A stretch of 64,000 bases of DNA from Nonomuraea rubra. GTDB lineage: Bacteria; Actinomycetota; Actinomycetes; Streptosporangiales; Streptosporangiaceae. The position numbers and the translations under genes were made by a program. The notes beneath the pieces were generated by a model. That model ran no database searches. It was not told the DNA's origin and was given only the letters and a program-made list of their open reading frames with translations. The stretch spans positions 2,897,001 through 2,961,000 of the forward strand of contig NZ_JACHMI010000001.1 in the NCBI RefSeq assembly GCF_014207985.1, given 5' to 3'. This document shows positions 18,281-26,032 of this stretch, one piece after another (the stretch's first letter is position 1; every line of letters begins with the position of its first letter).

Positions 18281-18934
18281 ATGATCAAGGCCGTGGTGTT
18301 CGACGTCGGTGAGACGCTGATCGACGAGACGCGCATCTGGACGCGCTGGGCCGAACGGCTGGGCGTGAGCCCCTTCGTGCTGATGGGCGCGCTCGGCGGG
18401 ATGGCCGCGCTGGACCGCCCGCACGGCGACGCCTTCCGGCTCATCCGCCCGGGCTTCGATCTGGAGGCCGAGGACGCCGCCTGGGAGCGGGACGACCCCA
18501 CCGGCCTGCGCAACCACTTCGACGCCGGCGACCTCTACCCCGACGTGCGCGCGGCCCTGTCGGCCATCCGCGCCACCGGCCGCCAGGTGATCATCGCGGG
18601 GAACCAGCCCCGCCGGGCCTACGACGCGCTGGTCGCCATGGACCTGCCCGCCGACTCCGTGCACACCTCCGAGGGGTGGGGCGTGTCCAAGCCGGAGGCG
18701 GGCTTCTTCGCCAAGGTGGCCGCCGTCGCGGGCCGCGAGCCGGCCGAGATCCTCTACGTCGGGGACCGGCTCGACAACGACGTGCTGCCGGCCGCCGCCG
18801 CGGGCATGCGGACGGCATTGCTGCGCCGCGGCCCGTGGGGCTACCTGCATGCCGAGCGCCGCGAAGCGCAGGCCGCCGACGTGATCGTCGACGACCTGCC
18901 TGCCCTCGTGCCCGTCCTGGAACGGCTCACGTGA
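18281..18934 (+). CDS. HAD-like hydrolase with atypical motif I
   Basis: A 217-residue HAD-IA-type protein. Motif I reads VVFDVGETLIDE, so glycine replaces the second aspartate (the general acid/base) of DxD. Motif II is VIIAGNQPRRAYD, motif III WGVSKPEAGFF and motif IV YVGDRLDNDVLPA. The FDxGxTL form is known in some actinobacterial HAD proteins and may mean altered or reduced phosphatase activity. The start is ATG 18281 behind GGGGGGATCG. It is divergent from the catalase gene and its 3' end overlaps the convergent acidic-protein gene by eight bases. Confidence 0.82.
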   Translation: MIKAVVFDVGETLIDETRIWTRWAERLGVSPFVLMGALGGMAALDRPHGDAFRLIRPGFDLEAEDAAWERDDPTGLRNHFDAGDLYPDVRAALSAIRATGRQVIIAGNQPRRAYDALVAMDLPADSVHTSEGWGVSKPEAGFFAKVAAVAGREPAEILYVGDRLDNDVLPAAAAGMRTALLRRGPWGYLHAERREAQAADVIVDDLPALVPVLERLT

Positions 18935-19250
18935 GGTTCTCGTCGGGATCGATGCGGACGGCCCGCTCCTCGGCCGACAGGTCGTCGTTGTCGTCGAGGT
19001 AGTCCACACCGATCTCCTCGTCGTCCCGGTCGGGCTCCAGCCCCTCGTCCGGCTGCGTCAGCCGGTGCTTGGGGCGTGGCTCGTGCAGGCGCTCGGGAGC
19101 CTCCCGCCGCAGCCGCTCGTCGAGGGTGTCCCTGCGCTGCGGGTCGTCGTCGACGATCTCGTGGCGGAAGCCGAGGTCGTCGGTCCACTCGGTGACCTCG
19201 ATCTCCTGCTCATCTGCCATGCCGTGCCGGTTCGGAGGTGTTTCGGTCAT
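18927..19250 (-). CDS. Small acidic protein, possibly DUF5709-like
   Basis: A 107-residue, strongly acidic and hydrophilic protein with no hydrophobic core (VTEWTDDLGFRHEIVDDDPQ, TLDERLRREAPE, then a run of Asp/Glu ending DPDENLT). It is probably largely disordered. The TLDERL-x-E-P stretch recalls actinobacterial DUF5709 proteins, which are also acidic and uncharacterised; this is a weak match. It lies 33 bases downstream of the hemerythrin gene in the same direction, so the two are probably co-transcribed. Confidence 0.65.
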   Translation of the reverse strand: MTETPPNRHGMADEQEIEVTEWTDDLGFRHEIVDDDPQRRDTLDERLRREAPERLHEPRPKHRLTQPDEGLEPDRDDEEIGVDYLDDNDDLSAEERAVRIDPDENLT

Positions 19251-19283
19251 ACGCGCCCCCTACCCAGGGAGCGGGCCGGAATC

Positions 19284-19835
19284 CTAGGACTTGGCGTCCC
19301 GTAGCGCCTGGGCCAACTCTTCTTTGCCCATCTGGGAGCGGCCGGGGATGTCCGCCTGCTGCGCCCGCTCGTACAGCTCGGCCTTGGTGGGCTCACCCGC
19401 CCCGCCGGATCCCGGGCCGCCCAGCGCCTGCAGCTCCTCGGCCCTGCGCTGCTGGAACGCCTTGCCGAGCCGCTCCAGCTCCTTGGCGTCCACCGCCTTC
19501 TTCAGCGAGGGCAGGAGCTTGGTCTCCTCCTCCTCGACGTGGTGGTTGACGGACTCGATGAGCTCGTCGAGGGCCTTGGCGAACTCCGCCGTGCCGGGCC
19601 GCGCGCGGACGAGCGAGTCGAGGAGGACCTCCGCCTCCTTGTGCTCCTCGACGCTGTGGTGGGCGTCGATGCCCGGGTAGACGCGGTCCTCCTCGGCGCG
19701 CGCGTGCGCGATCAGGAGCGCGTGCAGCTCGGCGACCAGCGCCTGCTGGTCGCCCTGCCGCTTCTTGAGCTGGTCGAAGAGTCCTTCTACGACCCTGTGG
19801 TCCTGCGTGATGAGGGTGATGACGTCCGTAGCCAT
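19284..19835 (-). CDS. Hemerythrin HHE-domain protein with Rho-N/SAP-like tail
   Basis: A 183-residue protein. Residues 1-130 form a hemerythrin-like four-helix bundle with iron-ligand candidates DHRVVEGLF, LLIAHARAEEDRVYPGI, HSVEEHKEAE and VNHHVEEEETKLLP. Such proteins bind oxygen or nitric oxide or serve in oxidative stress. After an Ala/Gly/Pro linker, residues 148-183 (KAELYERAQQADIPGRSQMG) form a short Rho-N/SAP-like helical motif of the type found in nucleoid-associated proteins. The start is ATG 19835 with only a weak ribosome site. Nearby catalase and acidic-protein genes fit a stress theme. Confidence 0.82.
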   Translation of the reverse strand: MATDVITLITQDHRVVEGLFDQLKKRQGDQQALVAELHALLIAHARAEEDRVYPGIDAHHSVEEHKEAEVLLDSLVRARPGTAEFAKALDELIESVNHHVEEEETKLLPSLKKAVDAKELERLGKAFQQRRAEELQALGGPGSGGAGEPTKAELYERAQQADIPGRSQMGKEELAQALRDAKS

Positions 19836-19858
19836 GGTGTGGCTCGCTACCCGGACGG

Positions 19859-21412
19859 TCAGCGTCCAATCGCGGATCCGACGAGCGAACGCGGGTCGGC
19901 GGCGCCGGCCAGCATCCCGTCGGAACGCACGTCGATCAGGTGGGCGTGGCCGAACGAGCTCCCGTACGGCAGCGCCGCCACCCGGTGCCCGGCCGCCGCC
20001 AGGCCGTCGGCCCAGCTCGCGCCCTCCTCCAGGTCGAGCACGGAGTCGTCGGGGGAGTCCCAGGTGTCGAACCCGGTGCCGCCGGTGCCCAGCCGCCAGC
20101 GCGGCGCCGAGATCGCCTGCCCCGGCTCCTCGCCGTGCAGCAGCAGGCGGGTGACGACCTGCAGCAGGATCTGGGGCTGCGCGTCGCCGCCCATCGTGCC
20201 GGCCACGGATCTGAGCGTGCCGTCGCGGCGGGTGATCAGCGCGGGCGTGAGGGTGTGGGGCGGGCGCCTGCCGGGGCCGTACTCGGCGGGGTGGCCGGGC
20301 TTGAGGGAGAAGCCGATGCCGCGGTTGTGGAGGTTGATCCCGGTACGGAGCTCGAAGATCATGCTGCCGAACCCGGCCGCGTTCGACTGGATCAGCGAGA
20401 CGCCCATGCCGTCGGCGTCGACCGCGCACAGGTACGTCGTGTCGCCAGGCTCGGCCGGAGCCCGCAGCCGCAGCCGGGAGTCCCGGCTGACGAGCGCCCG
20501 CCGCCTGGCGGTCTCGGCCGGGTCGAGCAGGTCCTTGGCGGCCTCGTGCAGCACGTCGAGCCGGTCGTGCCCGGCGACCCTGGCGGACTCGGCCAGCAGG
20601 TGCGCCCAGACGGGGTCGTGCGGCGAGGCAGGCAGGTCGAGCCCCTCGGCGATGGCCAGCGCGCGCAGCAGCAGGTACCCCTGGGAGTTGGGCGGCATCG
20701 ACCAGACGTCGTGGCCGAACACGCGGACCTTCAGCGGCTCGACCCAGTCGGCGCCCGGCGCGGCCAGGTCGCCCTCGGTGTACTCGCCGGCGCCCAGCTC
20801 GACCAGGCCCTGCCCGAACTCGCCCAGGTAGAAGCCGTCCCTGCCGCGTCCGGCCACCGCGCGCAGCGCCCGCGCGACGCCCGGCCTGGTGACGCGGTCA
20901 CCCGCGGCGCGTACGGAGGCGAAGTCGCCACCCCCTGGCCGTCGGGCCGCGGCCACGGCGCCCGCCTGCATCAGCGGCGAGGCCGGGAACCCGTGATCGG
21001 CCAGCCGGATCGCCGGCGCGAGCAGCTCCGCCAGCGGCAGGCGGCCGTGCCGGGCGTGCAGCGCCGCCCAGCCGTCCACGCAGCCCGGCACCGGCACGGA
21101 CCTGATGTCGTGCAGGTGCGGCATGCGCGTGTGGCCCTCGGCCCGCAGCCGGGCGGGGTCCGCGCCGGATCCCGCCCGTCCCGAGGCGTTGAGCGCGCTC
21201 GGCCCGCCTCCCTGCTCGGGATCGTGGACCAGGGCGAACAGGTCGCCGCCGAGACCGCACAGGTGCGGGGCGACGACGGCGAGCACGGCGTTGGTGGCGA
21301 TGGCCGCGTCCGCGGCCGACCCGCCACGCTCCAGCATCGTCAGCCCGGCCGCCGAGGCGAGGTGGTCGACGCTGCACACCATGCCGGAGGGTGCGTATCT
21401 GGTGTTGTGCAC
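19859..21412 (-). CDS. Gamma-glutamyltransferase-family Ntn-hydrolase
   Basis: A 517-residue GGT-fold protein. The N-terminal half shows ERGGSAADAAIATNAVLAVV and CGLGGDLFALVHD. The autoprocessing site appears as GDTTYLCAVDADGMGVSL, with the threonine nucleophile near residue 325, splitting the chain into large and small subunits. Later landmarks are the NDxxxGF-like FGSMIFELRTGINLHNRGIGF and GTMGGDAQPQ. There is no signal peptide, so it is probably cytoplasmic, like many actinobacterial GGT homologues that act on glutathione analogues or N-acyl amides. The preceding genes run the same way but are separated by their own starts. Substrate is uncertain. Confidence 0.88.
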   Translation of the reverse strand: MHNTRYAPSGMVCSVDHLASAAGLTMLERGGSAADAAIATNAVLAVVAPHLCGLGGDLFALVHDPEQGGGPSALNASGRAGSGADPARLRAEGHTRMPHLHDIRSVPVPGCVDGWAALHARHGRLPLAELLAPAIRLADHGFPASPLMQAGAVAAARRPGGGDFASVRAAGDRVTRPGVARALRAVAGRGRDGFYLGEFGQGLVELGAGEYTEGDLAAPGADWVEPLKVRVFGHDVWSMPPNSQGYLLLRALAIAEGLDLPASPHDPVWAHLLAESARVAGHDRLDVLHEAAKDLLDPAETARRRALVSRDSRLRLRAPAEPGDTTYLCAVDADGMGVSLIQSNAAGFGSMIFELRTGINLHNRGIGFSLKPGHPAEYGPGRRPPHTLTPALITRRDGTLRSVAGTMGGDAQPQILLQVVTRLLLHGEEPGQAISAPRWRLGTGGTGFDTWDSPDDSVLDLEEGASWADGLAAAGHRVAALPYGSSFGHAHLIDVRSDGMLAGAADPRSLVGSAIGR

Positions 21413-21447
21413 GAGACGAGGCTACGCGCCCGCCCGCGGTCGCGGGC

Positions 21448-21759
21448 TCACTCCAGATCGCGCAGCCGGGCGTGCGCCTCCTTGAGCTGCCGGCGGAGCA
21501 CGGCGACCTCGCGCTCCAGCTCCAGGATGCGGCGGATGGCGATGAGCGTCATGCCCTCCTGGGTCATGCGCGTCACGTGCTGCACGATGATGATGTCGCG
21601 GCGCGAGTAACGCCGCTGGCCGCCGCTCGACCGGCTCGGCCTGATGACGTCGTGCTGGTCGAGCCGCCGCAGGAACGCCTGCTGGACCTGGAGCATCTCC
21701 GCCACCTGCCCGAGCGAGTAGAGGGGCGCGTGTTCGTCGTCGAACGGCAGGTCCGGCAT
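21448..21759 (-). CDS. MerR-family regulator (HspR-like)
   Basis: A compact 103-residue MerR protein with winged helix YSLGQVAEMLQVQQAFLRRL, wing GGQRRYSRRDI and a short C-terminal coiled coil of about 30 residues; there is no ligand-binding domain. This size and layout match HspR, the repressor of heat-shock operons, and the gene directly follows hsp20 with 61 bases between. GAGGAGAA precedes the ATG. It probably represses the hsp20-merR operon through the 26-base inverted repeat upstream of hsp20. It does not sit in a dnaK operon, so it is likely a dedicated small-heat-shock regulator. Confidence 0.82.
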   Translation of the reverse strand: MPDLPFDDEHAPLYSLGQVAEMLQVQQAFLRRLDQHDVIRPSRSSGGQRRYSRRDIIIVQHVTRMTQEGMTLIAIRRILELEREVAVLRRQLKEAHARLRDLE

Positions 21760-21780
21760 GATTCCATTCTCCTCGTGGCG

Positions 21781-21809
21781 CGGGGGCGGGCGGAACCCGC
21801 CCGCCCCCG
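21781..21809 (-). terminator. Strong intercistronic hairpin between hsp20 and merR
   Basis: CGGGGGCGGGCGG and its exact complement are separated by a three-base AAC loop, a perfect 13-pair GC stem 12 bases after the hsp20 stop and about 20 bases before the merR start. It could terminate most transcripts so that merR is made only by read-through, or protect the hsp20 message. Confidence 0.7.
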
Positions 21810-21820
21810 TACCGCGCGCA

Positions 21821-22255
21821 TCAGGCCTTGATGGCCTTCGTCTCGCCGCGCTGGATCTCCACCTTGCGCGGCTTGGCCCGCTCCAGGACCGGGATGCGGA
21901 CGGTGAGCACGCCGTTGGCGTAGCCGGCGTCGATCTGGTCGCTGTCGAGGTGCTCCGACAGGTAGACCCGCCGGGTGAACGTGCCCATGGTGCGCTCGCG
22001 GACGAACAGCCGCTCGTCGCCGCCGATCTCCTCCTCGCGGCGGGCGCTGACGCTGAGGACGCCGCGGTCCACCGTCACCTCGATGGAGTCGGGGTCGATG
22101 CCGGGCAGGTCGAACCGCAGGAGCACGTCGTCCGCGCGGCGCAGGCCGTCCATCGGCATCACGGCGTTGCCGGTGCTGTCGAAGGTCTGGCGGGCCAGGC
22201 GGTTGAACTGCCGTTCGAACTCCTGGAAGAACGGGTCGATCGAGGTCAACAACAT
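21821..22255 (-). CDS. hsp20: Small heat-shock protein, Hsp20/alpha-crystallin family
   Basis: A 144-residue ATP-independent holdase chaperone. It has an N-terminal arm (SIDPFFQEFERQFNRLA), the alpha-crystallin domain from about residue 38 to 132 (FDLPGIDPDSIEVTVDRGVL through YANGVLTVRIPVLE) and a short tail with KPRKVEI supplying the I-x-I/V-type anchor. ATG 22255 is used because GGAGGAGG lies six bases before it; the ATG two codons earlier abuts the ribosome site. It leads a two-gene unit with a MerR/HspR-like regulator and has a 26-base inverted repeat in its promoter. Confidence 0.92.
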   Translation of the reverse strand: MLLTSIDPFFQEFERQFNRLARQTFDSTGNAVMPMDGLRRADDVLLRFDLPGIDPDSIEVTVDRGVLSVSARREEEIGGDERLFVRERTMGTFTRRVYLSEHLDSDQIDAGYANGVLTVRIPVLERAKPRKVEIQRGETKAIKA

Positions 22256-22289
22256 GTCCATCCTCCTCCGCTGGATGCTCGGTTGCAGC

Positions 22290-22315
22290 TAACCTCTAAC
22301 TTCAGTTGTAGGTTA
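22290..22315. promoter_or_regulatory. 26-bp inverted repeat upstream of hsp20, candidate operator
   Basis: TAACCTCTAACT and AGTTGTAGGTTA flank a two-base centre, matching at 10 of 12 pairs, 35 bases before the hsp20 start. It differs from the published HspR site HAIR (CTTGAGT-N7-ACTCAAG). Binding by the adjacent MerR protein is inferred. Confidence 0.7.
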
Positions 22316-22366
22316 CCTGCTCACTGAGATCCAACCAAGAGGGGTGGGCGATTATTTCCGGAGAGG

Positions 22367-23620
22367 TCAGGCGTTCTCGAGGCTCGGCCGTACCCTGACG
22401 GCCTGGCGCATCGTACGCCCGGACAGCCTGGTGAGCGCCACGGCCGTGATCAGGGCGGCCGCCACGCAGGACACGCCGCCTGCCTCCAGCGCCACCCGCG
22501 GGCCCAGCGTGTCGCTGAGCCAGCCGAGCAGCGGCCCGCCGGCCGCGCCCGCGCCCGCGCTGACGATGGACAGGGCCGCGATCACCCGGCCGCGCATCTC
22601 CTCGGGGCTGTCGAGCTGTGCCCGGGCGTTGACGGTGGTGTCGATCGCCACCGCGCCGGCCGCGATCGGCAGCATCATGGCCGCGAACGTCCACAACGAC
22701 GGCATCAGCCCGCTCAGCGCCTGCGCCACCCCGGTCGCGAACGCCGTGATGAGCAGCAGCCTGAGGGTCAGGTGCGGCCTGGTGGCGGCCAGGAAGCCGC
22801 CCAGCACGGTCCCGACGGCGAAGACCGTGGACAGCAGGCCGTAGCCGGCGGCGTCCGACTCCAGCGGGCCGGCGCTCATGGCCGCCATGGTGACCTGGTA
22901 GTTGCGCCCGACGCTGCCCGAGACGAACCAGAGCGCCAGGACCACCAGCAGCCACGGCGTGCGCAGCACGTACCGCAACCCGTCGAGCACGGCGCCGGGC
23001 TGCCGCGCGGCGGAGGCCAGCACGTGGAACTCCGCGCGCCGCATGGCCGCGATGGCCGCGATCACCACGAAGAAGCTGGCGGCGTTGATGACGAAGAGGC
23101 CGCCCATGCCGGCGAACGGCAGCAGCACGCCCGCCAGGCTCATGCCCAGGATGCGGCCGGCGGAGTTCATGATCGAGCCGAGCGCCATCGCGTTCGGCAG
23201 GTCGGCGGGCGGCACCACCTCGGCGCCGAACCGGCCGAGCGCGGGCCCGCCCAGCGCGGAGATCAGGCCGCCGGCCAGGGCCACGGCGTAGATGGGCAGC
23301 ACGGAGCGCACGTCCGTGAACGCGATCACCGCCAGCACGGCGGCGAGCCCGGCCTGCGCGAGCTGCGCGGCGACCACGACCGGCCTGCTGGGCAAGCGGT
23401 CGGCCAGCGCGCCGCCCCACATGCCGAACAGCAGCGTCGGCAGGGCCTGCATGACGAGGCTCAGCCCGACGCTGGTCGCCGAGCCGGTCAGCGTGAGGAC
23501 GAGCCAGTTGACGCCCAGCACCTGCATCCAGGTGCCGGTGACGGAGACGATGTCTGCTCCCGCCCAGAGCCGGTAATTGTGATGACGCAGGGCTCTGAAC
23601 GTGGAGGAAGAGGGAGACAA
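22367..23620 (-). CDS. MFS exporter (MFS_3/EntS-like)
   Basis: A 417-residue, 12-helix transporter starting FRALRHHNYRLWAGADIVS, the typical opening of the MFS_3 (enterobactin exporter-like) group. It also shows GTWMQVLGVNWLVL, motif A as GMWGGALADRLPSRP, PALGRFGAEVVPPADLPNAM and MRGRVIAALSIVSAGAGAAGG. This group mostly exports drugs, siderophores or other secondary metabolites. It lies 104 bases downstream of an ABC exporter running the same way, with a hairpin between. The divergent MarR regulator beyond the ABC gene may control both. Substrate unknown. Confidence 0.85.
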   Translation of the reverse strand: MSPSSSTFRALRHHNYRLWAGADIVSVTGTWMQVLGVNWLVLTLTGSATSVGLSLVMQALPTLLFGMWGGALADRLPSRPVVVAAQLAQAGLAAVLAVIAFTDVRSVLPIYAVALAGGLISALGGPALGRFGAEVVPPADLPNAMALGSIMNSAGRILGMSLAGVLLPFAGMGGLFVINAASFFVVIAAIAAMRRAEFHVLASAARQPGAVLDGLRYVLRTPWLLVVLALWFVSGSVGRNYQVTMAAMSAGPLESDAAGYGLLSTVFAVGTVLGGFLAATRPHLTLRLLLITAFATGVAQALSGLMPSLWTFAAMMLPIAAGAVAIDTTVNARAQLDSPEEMRGRVIAALSIVSAGAGAAGGPLLGWLSDTLGPRVALEAGGVSCVAAALITAVALTRLSGRTMRQAVRVRPSLENA

Positions 23621-23678
23621 AACGGGTCCTTGCCTTGACGATGCACCGCGGGAACAAACGCACCGTTCAGGCGGGCGG

Positions 23679-23697
23679 ATTCCGGTCCAGCCGGAAT
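23679..23697 (-). terminator. Hairpin after the ABC exporter gene
   Basis: ATTCCGG and CCGGAAT form a perfect seven-pair stem with a five-base loop, 28 bases downstream of the ABC exporter stop and upstream of the MFS gene. No T run follows, so it may terminate only partly. Confidence 0.4.
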
Positions 23698-23724
23698 GTG
23701 AGGCAAGACACGTTTAAAACTGAA

Positions 23725-25458
23725 CTAGACGAGTTCCACGGGCTGATCGCGGCTCACCAGCGCCGCGTAGTGGCCGCCCTTGGCCATCAGCTCGTCGTGG
23801 GTGCCGCGTTCCACGACGCGCCCGTGGTCGAGCACGACGATCTGGTCCGCGTCGCGGATCGTGGACAGGCGGTGGGCGATGGTGATCGTCGTACGGCCCC
23901 GCGCCAGCGCGTCGAGCGCCTGCTGGACGGCCAGCTCCGTCTGCGTGTCCAGCGAGCTGGTGGCCTCGTCCAGGATCAGCACCGGCGGGTCGCGCAGCAG
24001 CGTGCGGGCGATGGCCAGGCGCTGCTTCTCGCCTCCGGAGAAGCGGTAGCCGCGCTCGCCCACCAGCGTGTCGTAGCCGTCGGGCAGCGAGGCGATGTGG
24101 TCGTGGATGCGCGCCGCCCGCGCCGCCTCCTCCAGCTCCTCGTCGGTCGCCGAAGGGCGGGCGAAGCGCAGGTTGTCGGCGATCGAGGCGTGGAACAGGT
24201 ACGTCTCCTGCGACACCACGCCGACGGCGTCGCTCAGCGTCTCGAACGTCAGCTCCCGCACGTCCGTGCCGTCGATCGTGACGCGCCCGCCGGTGACGTC
24301 GTACAGGCGGGGGAGCAGGTAGCTCAGCGTGGTCTTGCCCGAGCCCGTCTCGCCCACGATCGCCAGGCTCGTGCCGGCGGGCACCGTGATGTCCACGTCG
24401 GTCAGCGTGGGCGCGTCGTCGTAGGAGAAGCCGACGTGCTCGAAGCGCACCTCACCGCGCACGCGGTCGAGCCGCCGGGTGCCGGGATGGATGTCCACCG
24501 GCAGGTCCAGGTACTCGAAGATGCGCCCGAACAGCGCCAGCGAGGTCTGCACCTCGACCCCGAGCCGCAGCAGCGAGACCGCCGGCCTGAACAGGCTCGT
24601 CTGCAGCGTGGTGAAGGCCACCAGGGTGCCCACCGAGATGGACCCGGTGTGGCCGACGGCCCAGTAGATCGCCGCGGGCATGGCCGCCATCACGATCTGG
24701 ATGGACGACTGCCGCCACCGCCCGGCCATGCTGGTCTGCACGCCGAGCTCGGCCAGCTCGTGGGAGGCCTTGCCGAAGCGCTCGGTCTGCTCGGCGGCGC
24801 GCCCCATCGTACGGCCCAGCAGGATGCCGCTGATCGACAGCGACTCCTGCACCATCGAGGCGATGCCGGCCAGCTTGCGCTGCCGTTCGGAGGTGATGCG
24901 CTTGCGCTCGGCGCCGACCTTGCGGCTGATCCACACGAACACGGGCAGCAGCACGAGCGAGATCAGCGTCAGCCGCCAGTCGAGCGCGATCATGGCGACG
25001 ATCGTGGCGATCACGGTCGTCAGGTTGGAGACGAGGGAGGCGGCGGTCGAGGTGACGACCGCCTGCATGCCGCCGATGTCGTTGGCGATGCGCGACTGCA
25101 CCTCGCCGGTCCTGGTCCTGGTGAAGAAGGCCAGCGACATGCGCTGGAGGTGGCTGTAGACGGCGATGCGCAGGTCGTGCATCACCCGCTGGCCCACCGT
25201 GGTGGAGACCAGCGTCTGCAGCGTGTCGAACACGCTCGTCGTGACCGCCACGACGATCATGCCGAGCGCCAGCAGCGTGAGCATCCCGGCGTCCCTGGCC
25301 GGGATCGCCACGTCCAGCACCTCGCGCAGCAGGAACGGCGAGGCCAGCGAGACCAGGGACGACAGCAGGATGAGCGAGGCCACCACGCTCAGGCGGCCGC
25401 GGTAGGCGCCGAACAGCTTGACGATGCGCCGGAGTGGCGCACGGGGTTCCTCCGCCAA
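23725..25458 (-). CDS. ABC exporter half-transporter (membrane plus ATPase domains)
   Basis: A 577-residue type IV ABC half-exporter, expected to act as a homodimer or with a partner. Six membrane helices occupy about residues 20-310 (PFLLREVLDVAIPARDAGML onward). The ATPase domain contains Walker A GETGSGKTT, the Q-loop GVVSQETYLFHASI, signature FSGGEKQRLAIA, Walker B ILDEATSSLD and the H-loop IAHRLST. The start is TTG 25458 behind AAAGGAGG. It is divergent from a MarR regulator across 68 bases, the classic layout of a substrate-induced drug exporter; an MFS exporter follows. Only one half-transporter is present, so a homodimer is likely. Confidence 0.9.
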   Translation of the reverse strand: MAEEPRAPLRRIVKLFGAYRGRLSVVASLILLSSLVSLASPFLLREVLDVAIPARDAGMLTLLALGMIVVAVTTSVFDTLQTLVSTTVGQRVMHDLRIAVYSHLQRMSLAFFTRTRTGEVQSRIANDIGGMQAVVTSTAASLVSNLTTVIATIVAMIALDWRLTLISLVLLPVFVWISRKVGAERKRITSERQRKLAGIASMVQESLSISGILLGRTMGRAAEQTERFGKASHELAELGVQTSMAGRWRQSSIQIVMAAMPAAIYWAVGHTGSISVGTLVAFTTLQTSLFRPAVSLLRLGVEVQTSLALFGRIFEYLDLPVDIHPGTRRLDRVRGEVRFEHVGFSYDDAPTLTDVDITVPAGTSLAIVGETGSGKTTLSYLLPRLYDVTGGRVTIDGTDVRELTFETLSDAVGVVSQETYLFHASIADNLRFARPSATDEELEEAARAARIHDHIASLPDGYDTLVGERGYRFSGGEKQRLAIARTLLRDPPVLILDEATSSLDTQTELAVQQALDALARGRTTITIAHRLSTIRDADQIVVLDHGRVVERGTHDELMAKGGHYAALVSRDQPVELV

Positions 25459-25526
25459 GTGGTGCCTCCTTTCAGATGTCCACTCAAACAGAGGTTAACT
25501 CATAATTGTTCCGCTAAACTGATCGC

Positions 25527-25946
25527 ATGGAAGAAAAGGAGCTCTCCGAGCTCTTGTTCCTGGTCGGCAAGCGGTTGCGGCACGGCTACAGTCATCGGCT
25601 GGTGCCGCTGGGGCTCAACCCCGGCCAGGCGCGGGCGCTGCGGGCGATGGCCGAGGCCGAGCGGCCCATGCGCATGGTCAGGCTCGCCGACGAGCTGCGC
25701 ATCGTGCCCCGCTCGCTCACGCCGGTCGTGGACGCGCTGGAGGAGGCCGGGCTGGTGCGCAGGGAGGTCGATCCGGCCAACCGCCGCTCGACCCTGCTCG
25801 TGATCACGCCCGAGGGCCGGGAGATGGCGGATCGGGCCCGCGACGCGCGCAGGCAGGCGGGGGAGGAGCTGTTCGCGGTGCTCTCGCAGGATCAGCGCGA
25901 CCAGCTCGGCGAGCTGCTGAGGCTGGTGGACGCCCAGTTCCGGTGA
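25527..25946 (+). CDS. MarR-family regulator of the adjacent exporter
   Basis: A 139-residue winged-helix regulator: LGLNPGQARALRAMAEAERP, recognition region RLADELRIVPRSLTPVVDAL, wing AGLVRREVDPANRRSTLLVITPEG and a C-terminal dimerisation helix. A CATAAT hexamer (25501-25506) is a plausible -10 box. The gene is divergent from the ABC exporter, so autoregulation and exporter repression are expected for the family. I do not see a clean palindrome in the short intergenic space. Confidence 0.88.
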   Translation: MEEKELSELLFLVGKRLRHGYSHRLVPLGLNPGQARALRAMAEAERPMRMVRLADELRIVPRSLTPVVDALEEAGLVRREVDPANRRSTLLVITPEGREMADRARDARRQAGEELFAVLSQDQRDQLGELLRLVDAQFR

Positions 25947-25948
25947 TG

Positions 25949-26032
25949 AGGCCGACGCGGCGAGCGCCGCCGACGACCGTGCCCAGGCTCAGGCCGACGC
26001 GGCGAGAGCGCCGCCGACGACCGTGCCAAGGC
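25949..26032. repeat. Near-perfect tandem duplication of about 40 bp
   Basis: The segment 25949-25988 is repeated at 25991-26032 with two extra bases and one substitution. The right copy encodes the last residues of the amidohydrolase-like protein (GTVVGGALAAS); the left copy lies beyond its stop. This looks like a recent local duplication in which the two-base difference shifted the frame and set the present C-terminus. Confidence 0.75.
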
